Shown piece by piece: positions 25,618 through 35,462 of a stretch of DNA of 64,000 bases. The DNA comes from Gemmatimonas aurantiaca T-27 (GTDB lineage Bacteria; Gemmatimonadota; Gemmatimonadetes; Gemmatimonadales; Gemmatimonadaceae): the NCBI RefSeq assembly GCF_000010305.1, contig NC_012489.1, positions 1,240,001 to 1,304,000 of the forward strand. Reading direction: 5' to 3'. Numbering within the stretch: the stretch's first letter is position 1; the number at the start of each line of letters is the position of its first letter. Position numbers and translations under genes: made by a program. The notes beneath the pieces are model-generated. The model worked only from the letters and a program-made list of their open reading frames with translations, did not search any database and was not told where the DNA came from.

Positions 25618-27903
25618 ATGCCCACGTTCCTTCGCTTTACCGGTCTCGCGGCGGCATTGGCCTTGCCGGCAGCGGGCGTCTCCACGGTTGCCGCGCAGCA
25701 GGCGCCCACCGTGCCCAGTATCGCGCCGTGGCTCTCGCCGGCGTCGCCGCTCACGCTGGTGTCGGCGCGCAAGGCCGACCGCATTGCCTGGATGGTTTAC
25801 GATCAGGGGCTGCGCAATGTGTACACGGCCGCGGCACCAGGCTTTCGACCTGTTCGGGTGACCAGCTTTCTCGACGACGATGGCACCGACCTCACCGACG
25901 TGCGCATTTCGGACGATGGTGGCGTCATCGTATTCGTGCGTGGCTCGGCGCCCAATCGATTCGGGTGGGTGGCCAATCCCTCGCACGACCCGCGCGGCGC
26001 CGAACGGGCGATCTGGGCGGTGCGGAGCACGGGAGGGGCCGCATGGCGCGTGGCCGAAGGTGGTGCACCGGAACTGTCACCGGATGGTCGGTGGGTGCTG
26101 TTTACACGTGACGGACAGATCCACCGCGCCCGCGTGGTGCGTACGCCCGGTGTGCCCATCACCGCGATGGATACCGGGGGCGTACCACTCATCACAGGGT
26201 GGGGGCGCAATGGGACACCGCGCTGGTCACCCGACGGGGCGCGCATCGCGTTTGTCAGTGACCGCGAGAATCACGCCTTTGTGGCCGTGTATGACGTGGC
26301 GAAGCGCACGGTCACGTACGTAGCGCCAGGTGTCGATTGTGACGGCACTCCGAGTTGGTCACCCGATAGCAAATCACTGGCCTTCTCGCGCCGACCCGGT
26401 GTGCCGTTTGGCAATCAGGCGCAGCGCGGTCAGGGCAGCATCGGCAATCCCGCTGGTCCTGCTGTGAACTTCAGTGCGGCCATCCAGACCGGCAATCCGG
26501 CAGGCGGTTGTGGTGGCGGTGGCTTTGGCGGCGGAGCTCCGGCCCAGACGGCTGCAGCGAATGACCGCAACAACATGCGCGGTTCACCGGGCTTTTACAC
26601 AGCGGCCTTCGAGGGTGGTCACACGCTCAAGCTGATGATCGCCGATCCGGTCACGGGACGTGCACGGGAGGTGTGGCAGAACGCGCCGCGTGACAGCGTG
26701 TTCACCACTCTGAACAACATGGTGTGGGCCGGCGATCAGATCGTGTTTCCGGTGAACGTGCCCAAGGACGACTTCGAACGCTGGTACGCGGTGTCGGTGA
26801 ACGGTGGTTCACCGGTACGCCTCACTACCACGGACGGCATCATCGAAGATGCAACCTCGGTGTCGTTCTCGCGTGATGGTGGTCGGTCGTTGATCTACAC
26901 CACCAACGCCGACGACATCGAACGGCGGCACATCTGGTCGGTACCTGTTGGCGGCGGCACACCGCGGCGCCTGTCCACGGGCGATGGGGTGGAGACGTAC
27001 CCTCAGCCCCTGTCCTCAGGGAAGCAGGTGGCGGTGCTGTACTTCGGCGCAAAGACCCCGGCGTCGGTAGCGCTGGTGCCGATGGAAGGTGGTGCGCCGC
27101 GCATCATCTACCCCACGCTCGACAAGTCATTCCCTACGGCGTCGCATGTGGTGCCCGAGGTGGTGAAGACCAAGGCCGCCGACGGCCTCGAAATCAGCAA
27201 CACGCTCTTCCTGCCAAAGAACCTCAAGCCCGGTGACAAGCGACCAGCCATTGTGTTCGTGCATGGCGGACCGCGGCGGCAGATGTTGCCAGCCTATCAC
27301 TACATGCAGTTCTACCACTGGTCCTATGCCGTGAACCAGTGGCTCGCTGATCAAGGGTATGTGGTGCTCAGCATCAACTATCGAAGCGGCGTGGGCTATG
27401 GCAAGAGTTTCCGGGACGCACCAAACACTCAGGGGCGTGGAAACTCGGAGTATCAGGATGTGCTGGCAGGCGCGAAGTACCTGCAGGCACGCGCCGATGT
27501 CGATCCGGCACGTGTTGGCATATGGGGGCTGTCGTACGGCGGTCTGCTCACGTCACAGGCGCTGGCACGCAACAGCGACATTTTTGTGGCGGGCGCCGAT
27601 CTCGCCGGTGTGCACCTCTACGGCAATGTGATCGACTCCACCAATCTGGCTTTCAAATCCTCCGCCGTTGGCGCCATCGATGGCTGGAAGTCACCGGTGT
27701 TCCTCGTGCACGGCGATGACGACCGCAATGTGGACTTTGCGCAAACGGTGGGGCTCGTGCAGCTCCTGCGAGCGCGGAACATCTACCACGAGCTCATCGT
27801 CGTGCCCGATGATCTGCATGAGTCGATGATTCATGCAAACTGGATCGATACGTTCGATCGCATGGGCGTGTTCCTGAAGCGATTCGTGTGGGACAAGCGA
27901 TAG
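25618..27903 (+). CDS. Exported S9 family peptidase (dipeptidyl-peptidase / prolyl oligopeptidase type)
   Basis: 761 aa. Signal peptide to VAAQQ. Residues about 30-480 form a WD40/TolB-like beta-propeller with SPDG-type repeats (LSPDGRWVLF, WSPDGARIAFVS, WSPDSKSLAFS). The C-terminal alpha/beta hydrolase carries Ser639 in GLSYGGL, Asp near 700 in HGDDDRN and His734 in PDDLHES. A glycine-rich insert with no equivalent in the core (CGGGGFGGG, about residue 300) loops out of the propeller. It probably clips peptides in the periplasm. A strong bidirectional terminator follows the stop codon. Confidence 0.9.
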   Translation: MPTFLRFTGLAAALALPAAGVSTVAAQQAPTVPSIAPWLSPASPLTLVSARKADRIAWMVYDQGLRNVYTAAAPGFRPVRVTSFLDDDGTDLTDVRISDDGGVIVFVRGSAPNRFGWVANPSHDPRGAERAIWAVRSTGGAAWRVAEGGAPELSPDGRWVLFTRDGQIHRARVVRTPGVPITAMDTGGVPLITGWGRNGTPRWSPDGARIAFVSDRENHAFVAVYDVAKRTVTYVAPGVDCDGTPSWSPDSKSLAFSRRPGVPFGNQAQRGQGSIGNPAGPAVNFSAAIQTGNPAGGCGGGGFGGGAPAQTAAANDRNNMRGSPGFYTAAFEGGHTLKLMIADPVTGRAREVWQNAPRDSVFTTLNNMVWAGDQIVFPVNVPKDDFERWYAVSVNGGSPVRLTTTDGIIEDATSVSFSRDGGRSLIYTTNADDIERRHIWSVPVGGGTPRRLSTGDGVETYPQPLSSGKQVAVLYFGAKTPASVALVPMEGGAPRIIYPTLDKSFPTASHVVPEVVKTKAADGLEISNTLFLPKNLKPGDKRPAIVFVHGGPRRQMLPAYHYMQFYHWSYAVNQWLADQGYVVLSINYRSGVGYGKSFRDAPNTQGRGNSEYQDVLAGAKYLQARADVDPARVGIWGLSYGGLLTSQALARNSDIFVAGADLAGVHLYGNVIDSTNLAFKSSAVGAIDGWKSPVFLVHGDDDRNVDFAQTVGLVQLLRARNIYHELIVVPDDLHESMIHANWIDTFDRMGVFLKRFVWDKR

Positions 27904-27907
27904 CCGG

Positions 27908-27939
27908 TGGCGGGTCGCGGAGCTCTCCGCGACCCGCCA
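27908..27939. terminator. Bidirectional intrinsic terminator
   Basis: Perfect 14-bp stem TGGCGGGTCGCGGA / TCCGCGACCCGCCA with a 4-nt GCTC loop, between the convergent S9 peptidase and gamma-glutamyltransferase genes. Confidence 0.8.
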
Positions 27940-27944
27940 TCGTG

Positions 27945-30872
27945 TCAGCGCACTGCCCCCGCTACACCCGCGCGCCGCGGATCCGCTCCCGCGGTCACAC
28001 TCTTGCCGTCGATGCGAATCGCCGCGCCGTATCCTTCGCGCAACTCACCGCGCGCCGATACGAATGACAGGTCGTAGCCCAACCCCCGCAACCGCTGCAC
28101 CACCTGCGGGGCAAAGCCGTCTTCGAGCTGGATGTTGTAGGGCGGATTGGAAGCGCCCGCTGGCGCACCGCCGCCGGGCAGAAACCGCGGCAGCTCGAGC
28201 GCAGCTTGTGGTCCGAGATTGTAGTCGAGCGCGCCGAGCAGTGTCTGGTACACCGCGGACGTGATCCAGGCATTGCCGGCTGCACCCACCGCAAACACCG
28301 GACGATTGCCTTTGTAGGCAATGGTGGGCGCGAGTGTGCTGCCATGGCGGGCGAAGGGCAAGCGCGATCCGTACTGCGTCGGATCGGTGCCGTAGCTGGT
28401 CAGTTTGTCGTTGCTGAGGAAGCCGAGGCCGGGTGTCACGTAGAAGTTGCCACCCCAGGTGCCCAGGGTCTGCGTCACGGCGACCACATTCCCGTCGGCG
28501 TCGGCCACCGTGTAAGCTGTCGTGCCCGCCGCGTGGCACACGTCCATCTCGGCCGCGTGGTCGTCTCCACATGGCGAATCGGTGTCGAGCGACGTGGCGA
28601 ACGCGTTGTTCGACGCATCACGTGTGGCATCACTCGTCGCATCGCCGGCCCCCGACGAGGTGGTCTTCGCCGCGGAGGCCTTGAGGCAGGGCAGAGTATC
28701 ACCACGCACACTTTGTGGTGTGAGTGCCCGCGTGGCATCGAAACACTGCCAGCGCACCCGTGCCGTGTCCTTGTCCACGATGGTGGCGATGTCGATGGGC
28801 CAGAGTGCCGGGTCAGCGATCTTGCCACGCGACGATGGGGTGAGGAACCACGCCGACAGGGTGGCGTGCAACGTGCCCGCGTCATCCGTGTAGCGCTTGG
28901 GAGCGCGGTACTGCTCCAGCAGGTTGAGGCGTGCCACCAGATCGGCCCCACCGCTCACCGGCGGCGAGCTCGAACACACGCGGAACGTGCGATAGGTGCC
29001 GCACACCGGTTCCCGCTCATTGGCAAAGTAGCGGGCCAGATCACTGGTCTTCATCGCGTTGCCTTTGCCGCGCAGATCCTTCACCCAACGCTCGGCCACT
29101 TCGCCCTTGTAGAAGCCGTCCGCGCCTTTGCTGGCGATCTGTTCGAGCACCCACGCCAGATCCGGATTCCGCACCGTGTCGCCGGCGACCAGCGGCTTGC
29201 CATCGCGGAAGAACAAGGCGCGGCTGCCTTCGTACTTCGTGAAGTGTTCCCGCTCGGTGGCCAACGTGGTGGCGAGACCATCACTCACCGCATAGCCATC
29301 GCGTGCGGCGCGAATGGCCGGGGCGAGCAACTGCGCCCACGTGAGCTTCCGGCTGCCATAGCGCTGCCACGCGAGATACATCCCGGCCACCGTGCCAGGC
29401 ACATTCACCAGCACCGGCCCATCGCTCGGATAGCGGCCATTCACGAGCAGGGACGTGTTGTTCAGTCCACCTTCTTCGGGCACACGGCTCATGAACTCGA
29501 TGAGAGTGGGGTTGGCCTGTCCCTTGAGATTGATGACCATCTCTCCGTACCCGCCGATCCCACTGGCGTCCGGCTCCACCACACCCAAGGCAAAGCTCAC
29601 CGCCACGGCGGCATCGATGACATTGCCACCCTGCCGGAACATCTCGAGGCCGGCTTCGGTGGCGGTGGGGTGCGCACTCGACACCGCGGCTCGGCCTGTG
29701 GCTTCACGACGCAACGCCGGACGTTGCTGCAAGGCAGCGTGCAGCACCTGCTGCAAGGCACTATCCGACGGCGCGGCCACAGCGAGTGGACGCCAGCGGT
29801 CGCGCACGCCGTGCCACGTGCTGCGTCCCGTCTCATTGGCCGAGCCGCTGAAGTAGAGTCGTGCGCTGCGATCCCACATGCGGTCGAACGCCGCAGCGTT
29901 GGTCGTCGCACGATCGGGCAATGCGGAGGCGGCGACTGTGGCGCGATCACTGTCCACCACACGCGGCGCGGTCACCTGATACACCCCGGGCAATGCACCA
30001 CCAGAAAGCACTTGTCGTTCGTGCGCCGAACGGTCCACGCCCCGATCCGGATCGCCGTTGTAACTCACCACCACATCGCGCTGTTCGGCGATGGTGATGG
30101 TTGTGCCATTGGCTGACCAGTCGATGTCGCCATGGCTGCGAGAAGCCAGATTGAGATACGTGCTGCCGGTGACGGGCACCACGTACACGCCATTGCGGGT
30201 GGAGAGGGCGATCTGCGTCGTACCACCCCAGGCGAGATCTTCCAGTGTGGCATCCGTGCTCACGGTCGACTCACCACTGCCATCGATCGACAGTGCCACG
30301 GCCTTTCGTCCGGTTTCGGTCAGTGCGAGCAGGGCCACGCGTCGGCCATCGCTGGACATCCGAGGGCGGCGTTCGGTGCGCTCGGTCGTGCTCAGACGAC
30401 GTTCGCGCCCATCGGCTTCACGCACCCATGCACGCGATTCGCCACCCAGTCCGCGCTGAAAGACGATCACGCCGTTGGTGCCCGCGCTCGGCGATACGTC
30501 GTGTGCCGACGAGGTGGTCAGACGGGTGGCGGCACCGCTGGGACGATCCCGCCCGTCGAGCGGAAGGCGCCAGATGTCATAGTGCCCCGCGGAGTCCGAC
30601 GCGAAGTACAGGGCGCCGGACGTGAAGCTGGCGTCACGATGATACGCGGTGCCCGCGCTCACACGCGTGGTGGTGCCGTCTGCAAACCGGAAGTAGAGGT
30701 GGCCGTCCTGTTCAAACGCGAGGGTGCCGAGCGACGAGACGGCAGGGCGTCGAACCGGCGACTGGCGTTCGGTCACCGCGGTGCTGGCCGATTGCGCGTG
30801 TCCGATGGTCAATGGCACAAGAAGCGCCGACACGATGCTCGTGCAATACAGTACCGAGAGACGTGATCTCAT
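27945..30872 (-). CDS. Gamma-glutamyltransferase with N-terminal TolB-like propeller
   Basis: 975 aa, about twice the usual 550-600 aa. After a signal peptide (to GHAQ), residues 45-330 carry TolB/WD40-like repeats (SAGALYFASDSAGHYDIW-type and MSSDGRRVALLAL). The gamma-glutamyltransferase fold follows (about 395-975): DASGIGGYGEM, then the self-cleavage site GTTAYTVADADGN. By analogy with other family members Thr784 should become the new N-terminal nucleophile. The end contains DPRRAGVAG, as usual. Expected to transfer or hydrolyse gamma-glutamyl groups, such as glutathione, in the periplasm. Its ATG overlaps the upstream cyclophilin stop by 4 nt (ATGA). Confidence 0.88.
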   Translation of the reverse strand: MRSRLSVLYCTSIVSALLVPLTIGHAQSASTAVTERQSPVRRPAVSSLGTLAFEQDGHLYFRFADGTTTRVSAGTAYHRDASFTSGALYFASDSAGHYDIWRLPLDGRDRPSGAATRLTTSSAHDVSPSAGTNGVIVFQRGLGGESRAWVREADGRERRLSTTERTERRPRMSSDGRRVALLALTETGRKAVALSIDGSGESTVSTDATLEDLAWGGTTQIALSTRNGVYVVPVTGSTYLNLASRSHGDIDWSANGTTITIAEQRDVVVSYNGDPDRGVDRSAHERQVLSGGALPGVYQVTAPRVVDSDRATVAASALPDRATTNAAAFDRMWDRSARLYFSGSANETGRSTWHGVRDRWRPLAVAAPSDSALQQVLHAALQQRPALRREATGRAAVSSAHPTATEAGLEMFRQGGNVIDAAVAVSFALGVVEPDASGIGGYGEMVINLKGQANPTLIEFMSRVPEEGGLNNTSLLVNGRYPSDGPVLVNVPGTVAGMYLAWQRYGSRKLTWAQLLAPAIRAARDGYAVSDGLATTLATEREHFTKYEGSRALFFRDGKPLVAGDTVRNPDLAWVLEQIASKGADGFYKGEVAERWVKDLRGKGNAMKTSDLARYFANEREPVCGTYRTFRVCSSSPPVSGGADLVARLNLLEQYRAPKRYTDDAGTLHATLSAWFLTPSSRGKIADPALWPIDIATIVDKDTARVRWQCFDATRALTPQSVRGDTLPCLKASAAKTTSSGAGDATSDATRDASNNAFATSLDTDSPCGDDHAAEMDVCHAAGTTAYTVADADGNVVAVTQTLGTWGGNFYVTPGLGFLSNDKLTSYGTDPTQYGSRLPFARHGSTLAPTIAYKGNRPVFAVGAAGNAWITSAVYQTLLGALDYNLGPQAALELPRFLPGGGAPAGASNPPYNIQLEDGFAPQVVQRLRGLGYDLSFVSARGELREGYGAAIRIDGKSVTAGADPRRAGVAGAVR

Positions 30873-32803
30873 CGACGGGCTCCCGATCGCCCCGCTCCCG
30901 CGGACGCGCGCTGGATGGTGATGGATTCGATCACATTGCCTTCCTGGATGCGATCGATGACATCGAGTCCGGAGATCGTTTCGGCAAACACCGTGTAGTC
31001 GTTGTCCAGGCGGACATTGTCTACGAGGTTGATGAACATCTGTCCATCGCCCGTATCGCGGCCTCTGGTGGAAATGCCGAAGGTGCCGCGACGGTGACTG
31101 CCGCCGATTTCATCGCGCATGAAAGAGGACGTGGCGGGATCGTATTCATCCGCTCCCGGACTGCCGCCCTGCAGCACGAAGCTCGAGACCACCCGGTGCA
31201 GTGTTCTTCCGTTGAAGTCACCGCGTTCGGCCAGCGTGACGAACGTGTGCACCGTGGCTGGTGCGTCTTCGGTGAGCAGGCGAATGCGGATAGTGCCGAG
31301 TCCACGCATGCGGATGGTCGCCGTGGCATCGCGCAGTGCACTGAGCGTCGCCTCACCGGGAAATGGCGCCGGGGAATAGCGCAGGGTGAGTGGACGTGTG
31401 GTGGAGAGGGCCTCCAGCCGCTTGGCTGCCGCGCCAGCGATCGCCGTATCAGCGTCGGTCAATAGCGAGGACATCCACGGCACATACTCGGTTGGACCGA
31501 CGGCCGCAGCATTCAGCAGTGCCATGCGTGCGTCACGCCAGGTGGCCGGCTTGGTGCGCGTGATCCGATCGAATGCCGCGATGACCTGCTTCAAGACCTG
31601 ATCGCGTTCAACACCTGGGACGCGCAGCGCCGAGTCGCGTAGCACATTGCCTGCCCGCATCAACAGGCCCGCGTGGTCGCGTGAGAGTGCGTGGTAGGCC
31701 TGGGCCGGTGTGGTCAGCGCCGCGATGGCCACGTTGGGGTCGCGGTCACTCGCCAGGCGACCCAAGACCACGGTATCGCGCAGGATACGCGCGGCTTGTG
31801 CAGCCCAGGCCCGTGCCTGCCACACCGGTGAGGCGGCCAGGGCCTGCGTGGGGCCCGCCGCGCGATCCGGCGCCACTTTGGCGAGGGCGACGGTCGCATG
31901 CGCTCGCTGCAGCCACGGTGCGTTGGCCTGCACCAGCGGCAGAAGCAACGCAGCATCACACTTCTTGTCTCCCAGCAGATCTATGGCAAGCAATGCCACA
32001 TGCTGACTGCTGTCTCGCACCAGCGCTGCGGCCCGTGTGCAATCACCAGCGACACGCAGTGCCTGCCATCGCACCATGGGCGAGGTGTCGTCGGTCCACA
32101 CACCGCCCAGCGCCACCGATAGACGGCGTACCTGCTCATCGCGATCCGCCAGTCCGGTGCGCACCACCACCGAATCGCGAAGGCCCATCGCCGTCATGGC
32201 CGGCAACAGAAACCGCCGCACTTCGACATCTGGGGAGTCGAGAAAGGCCTGCCGCATGGGGGAGAGCGCATCGGCAGACACCTTGTAGGCGCGGGCCGTA
32301 CGGCGCGACCAGACTTCCAGTCCGCGTGCGACGCCCCGTCGTGCGACGAGGGACGTGTCACGCAGGCCTTCGATCAGCACTCGTTCTGCGGCCGCGTCGC
32401 CCGGTGCCGTCCGACCGTAGGCGGCGTAGGCCAGGGCACGTAATTCGGCATCGCGAAAACGGGTGAGCGGTCCCTTGCTCAGCAGCGAATACGGCGGTGC
32501 GGCAAAGGCGAGTACCCGCATGGCTTCGCGTTGCACGGCCAGTGGTGCCGAGTCGAGGGCCGCTGCGGCTTCCGTGGTGAATCGCGCTGGCTCCGAACGC
32601 ATCACCGAACGAAACGCCAGCAGCCGAATCGAGGGATCGTCGGCTCGTAGCGCGGCAGCGAGTACCGGCCGCCCCTGCTCACGTTGGTACTCGGCGACCA
32701 GAATGTCGTATGGCGTGATCGTTCTGGACGGCGCGACGATGCGGGCGGGCTGGGCAGACGCAGCGCTGGCTCCCTGAAGCAGCGCAAAGACAAGAGGCCA
32801 CAT
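30869..32803 (-). CDS. HEAT-repeat protein with C-terminal cyclophilin-type peptidyl-prolyl isomerase
   Basis: 644 aa. Signal peptide (to ASAQP), then about 400 residues of helical HEAT-like repeats (DPSIRLLAFRSV, DVEVRRFLLPAMT, DEQVRRLSVAL). A cyclophilin domain (about 480-635) contains FNGRTLHRVVSSFVLQGGSPG and GQMFINLVDN. The isomerase core arginine, LHRV, is present. It is exported, so it probably assists folding of envelope proteins, with the repeats acting as a client platform. Translationally coupled by a 4-nt overlap to the gamma-glutamyltransferase, whose maturation it might assist (inference). Confidence 0.87.
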   Translation of the reverse strand: MWPLVFALLQGASAASAQPARIVAPSRTITPYDILVAEYQREQGRPVLAAALRADDPSIRLLAFRSVMRSEPARFTTEAAAALDSAPLAVQREAMRVLAFAAPPYSLLSKGPLTRFRDAELRALAYAAYGRTAPGDAAAERVLIEGLRDTSLVARRGVARGLEVWSRRTARAYKVSADALSPMRQAFLDSPDVEVRRFLLPAMTAMGLRDSVVVRTGLADRDEQVRRLSVALGGVWTDDTSPMVRWQALRVAGDCTRAAALVRDSSQHVALLAIDLLGDKKCDAALLLPLVQANAPWLQRAHATVALAKVAPDRAAGPTQALAASPVWQARAWAAQAARILRDTVVLGRLASDRDPNVAIAALTTPAQAYHALSRDHAGLLMRAGNVLRDSALRVPGVERDQVLKQVIAAFDRITRTKPATWRDARMALLNAAAVGPTEYVPWMSSLLTDADTAIAGAAAKRLEALSTTRPLTLRYSPAPFPGEATLSALRDATATIRMRGLGTIRIRLLTEDAPATVHTFVTLAERGDFNGRTLHRVVSSFVLQGGSPGADEYDPATSSFMRDEIGGSHRRGTFGISTRGRDTGDGQMFINLVDNVRLDNDYTVFAETISGLDVIDRIQEGNVIESITIQRASAGAGRSGARR

Positions 32804-32912
32804 GGCGATTCGCAGGCGAGAGTGGGAAAGTCCGGTGGATATGCGGAGCCGTCCGGAATGCCGTAACTTGCATGGATCCCGCCTTCTGCAACATCACTTT
32901 CCGGAGAAACTC

Positions 32913-34730
32913 ATGCGGCTCGTCTGCTCTCGGTGGCCCATCGCGGCCACCGGTGCGCTGCTCGCGTCGTCCCTCGTGTCCGTGGCCCAGGCCCAGGGCA
33001 CCAACCGTTACGGCAACCCCGCGCGCGTGGCGCCGGCGCCGACCAAGGCTGCCATCGACGTGCGTGACCTGCAGATCCGCCTCTACCAGTTTGCCGACGA
33101 CTCCATGCAGGGGCGTCAGGTGGGGCGGGCCGGCAACAAGAAGGGCACCGATTACCTCGCTGCTGAAGTGAAGCGCCTGGGGTTGGTGCCCGCTGGGGAC
33201 AATGGTACCTACTTCCAGAACCTGCCGTTTCACCTCCGCAAATTCACCGACCATTCGCGGCTGACCGTCGACGGCAATCCACTGCTGTGGAATGCCGACT
33301 TCGTGGCCGTGCCCGGTCAGCGCGCGCCGCGATTCATCACGGATGCCGAGGTGGTGTACGGCGGCATTCAGGGTGACACGAGCACGCAGATTTCATCCGC
33401 GGCTGCGGCTGGCAAATTTGTCGTGCTGCTGCCGCCAGCCGGTGGCGCGCGGGCGTCGCAAGGTCAGGCCTTTGCCGTGCGTCCCGGATTTGCGCCGGCC
33501 CCGACACGTTTTGCCGACGCGGTGGCCGTGGCCACGGTGGATCTCGACGCGCTCACCCCTGCGCAGCGTGTTGCGATCAACGAACCCACCGCCGCATCGC
33601 AGATAGCCCCGCCGCGGGCTCCGCGTGCGGGCGCACCTGGCGCGCCTGCCACCACCGGGCCTGTGGACTCGCTCGTGTTGCTGAAACAGCAGCTCGCGGC
33701 ACTGCAGCCGTCGGCCACCATCCGTCTCACGCGCGACGCGGCCTCACGGCTCTTTCACGGCGCCAGCGTAGAAGGACTCTCACCGGGCGCCAAGGGCGGC
33801 ACGGTGTCGGCGGCGCTCGACTTCGTGGAGCTACCCACTGAGTGGGCCCGCAATGTGATTGCGGTGATCCCGGGCAGCGATCCGAAGCTCAAGCATCAGT
33901 ACGTGGCCATCGGCGCTCACAATGATCATGTGGGCTTTGCGACGCCGGTGGACAAGGATTCCATCAAGGTCTTCAACGACGCGCGCATCAAGCTGCAGAT
34001 CGCAAACGAAATGCGCGGACTCGGCCCCGAGCAGCTCTCGTCGATCAAGGTGAACATGGACAGCATCCGTCGTGTGCATCCCAAGCCGCGTCTCGACTCC
34101 ATCAACAATGGCGCTGATGACGACGGCTCCGGTTCGATGGCGGTACTGGAAATCGCCGAAGCCATCCAGGCCATGCCGGTGAAGCCCAAGCGCTCCACCA
34201 TCTTCATCTGGCACGCCGGTGAAGAAGCCGGGTTGTTGGGCTCTGCCTACTTCGTGCGCAATCCCACCGTGCCGATCGACAGCATCGTGGCGCAGCTCAA
34301 CGTGGACATGATCGGGCGTGGCCGCACCGAAGATCTGCCTGGTGGCAGTGATGACTATCTCGGTGTGGTGGGCTCGTGGTTCGATTCCAAGGACCTGGGT
34401 GAACAGGTGCAGGCGGTGAACAAGAAACTCGCCAAGCCACTCGCCTTCGACTACAAGTTCGACGATCCGATCGCGTGGGCCGGTTACAACAACATCTACG
34501 GTCGCAGCGATCACTACAACTACGCTGTGCAGGGTATCCCGATCGCGTTCTTCTTCACGGGACTGCATGGTGACTATCACCAGCGCAGCGACGAAGCCGA
34601 ATTCATCGACTATCCGCACTATGCGCGCATCGCGAACTATATCCGCGACCTGACGGTGGAAGTGGCCAACGGACCGCGCCCGCGGCTCAATGGCACCAAG
34701 CCGGCCAAGCCGAAGAATATCGTGCCGTAA
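32913..34730 (+). CDS. Exported M28 family zinc metallopeptidase with PA-like insert
   Basis: 605 aa from the ATG at 32913, preceded by GGAGA and giving a clean signal peptide (to AQAQ). M28 zinc-site segments: His336 in AIGAHNDHVGF, Asp402/403 in NGADDDGSG, Glu437/438 in AGEEAGLLGS, Asp in QLNVDMIGRG and His in GRSDHYNY. All ligands are present. A protease-associated-like domain sits between about residues 110 and 230. Likely an aminopeptidase. TAACTTGC at 32864 is a weak promoter candidate. A perfect hairpin terminator follows the stop. Confidence 0.9.
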   Translation: MRLVCSRWPIAATGALLASSLVSVAQAQGTNRYGNPARVAPAPTKAAIDVRDLQIRLYQFADDSMQGRQVGRAGNKKGTDYLAAEVKRLGLVPAGDNGTYFQNLPFHLRKFTDHSRLTVDGNPLLWNADFVAVPGQRAPRFITDAEVVYGGIQGDTSTQISSAAAAGKFVVLLPPAGGARASQGQAFAVRPGFAPAPTRFADAVAVATVDLDALTPAQRVAINEPTAASQIAPPRAPRAGAPGAPATTGPVDSLVLLKQQLAALQPSATIRLTRDAASRLFHGASVEGLSPGAKGGTVSAALDFVELPTEWARNVIAVIPGSDPKLKHQYVAIGAHNDHVGFATPVDKDSIKVFNDARIKLQIANEMRGLGPEQLSSIKVNMDSIRRVHPKPRLDSINNGADDDGSGSMAVLEIAEAIQAMPVKPKRSTIFIWHAGEEAGLLGSAYFVRNPTVPIDSIVAQLNVDMIGRGRTEDLPGGSDDYLGVVGSWFDSKDLGEQVQAVNKKLAKPLAFDYKFDDPIAWAGYNNIYGRSDHYNYAVQGIPIAFFFTGLHGDYHQRSDEAEFIDYPHYARIANYIRDLTVEVANGPRPRLNGTKPAKPKNIVP

Positions 34731-34736
34731 ATGAAC

Positions 34737-34767
34737 ATGTGGGGCGCCTCTATGAGGCGCCCCACAT
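34737..34767. terminator. Bidirectional intrinsic terminator
   Basis: Perfect 14-bp stem ATGTGGGGCGCCTC / GAGGCGCCCCACAT with a 3-nt TAT loop, between the convergent M28 and PagL-like genes. Confidence 0.82.
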
Positions 34768-34787
34768 TGCTTTCACGCGATGGTCGC

Positions 34788-35462
34788 CTATCGGGAGCGG
34801 AGGCGCACCGTGATCAAATGCGAATTGAGCCCCGGATTGGCATCACCGAAGCTCGCATTGGACAGGTGATGCAGGGCATATCCCACGGCCAGTGCCCGCG
34901 ACTTCGACAGCGGAATCTGCAGGGCTGCGCCCGGTGCGACCGTGAAATTGGCCTGCGTCGCGCGTCCGTAGGGCACCACTTTGTTGAACCACGCACCGCC
35001 GGCGGTGGTGTTCAGCAGAACATGCACGCGTGGAGAGAGCGGGATCTCTACTTCGGCGCCGAAGGGCGACACGCCAAATCCGTACACATCCCGCGTGGCA
35101 TACCGCGCCATGCGCACCGGATCGAGTGCCTCTTCTCGGCTGCTTTGCAGGGTGGGCACCCGATTGGCTGGCGCGCCGGCTTTCACCAGCATCGCTGGCA
35201 GCGCCTCGCCCAGCCATGACACGGTGAGTGGCTGACCGCGCCAGGTCGTGCGAAATGCCGCGCGTGTGAACTGCACCGACAGTGCGCGCAGATCACCTTT
35301 CACCGCTTCGTTGTGCGAGGCCGTGCGCAGTGCCACGGCATCGGAGAACGCAAAATCCACCTGCACCGGGGCCCGACGCAACCACTGCGCTGCCCCCGGA
35401 GTCGGGAGCAGCGCAGTGGCGAGCAGCATCAGGATCACACGCAAGCGTGGATCGATCCGCAT
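34788..35462 (-). CDS. PagL-like lipid A 3-O-deacylase / acyloxyacyl hydrolase family protein
   Basis: 224 aa. Signal peptide to PGAAQ, then an outer-membrane barrel-like pattern (YGFGVSPFGAEVEIPL, VLLNTTAGGAWFN, ALAVGYALHHLSNAS) ending in the family motif HLSN-x6-NPGLN. PagL proteins remove the 3-O acyl chain of lipid A using His, Ser and Glu. The His and Ser (H-x-S) are present, but the position 14 residues after the His, where Glu lies in Pseudomonas PagL, reads Asn here. Its ATG overlaps the S9 peptidase stop by one base (TAATG), so the two form an operon. Confidence 0.72.
   Translation of the reverse strand: MRIDPRLRVILMLLATALLPTPGAAQWLRRAPVQVDFAFSDAVALRTASHNEAVKGDLRALSVQFTRAAFRTTWRGQPLTVSWLGEALPAMLVKAGAPANRVPTLQSSREEALDPVRMARYATRDVYGFGVSPFGAEVEIPLSPRVHVLLNTTAGGAWFNKVVPYGRATQANFTVAPGAALQIPLSKSRALAVGYALHHLSNASFGDANPGLNSHLITVRLRSR

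Noticed and set aside
28206-30116. 636-aa plus-strand open frame
   Set aside because: Antisense shadow of the gamma-glutamyltransferase gene; no recognisable domain.
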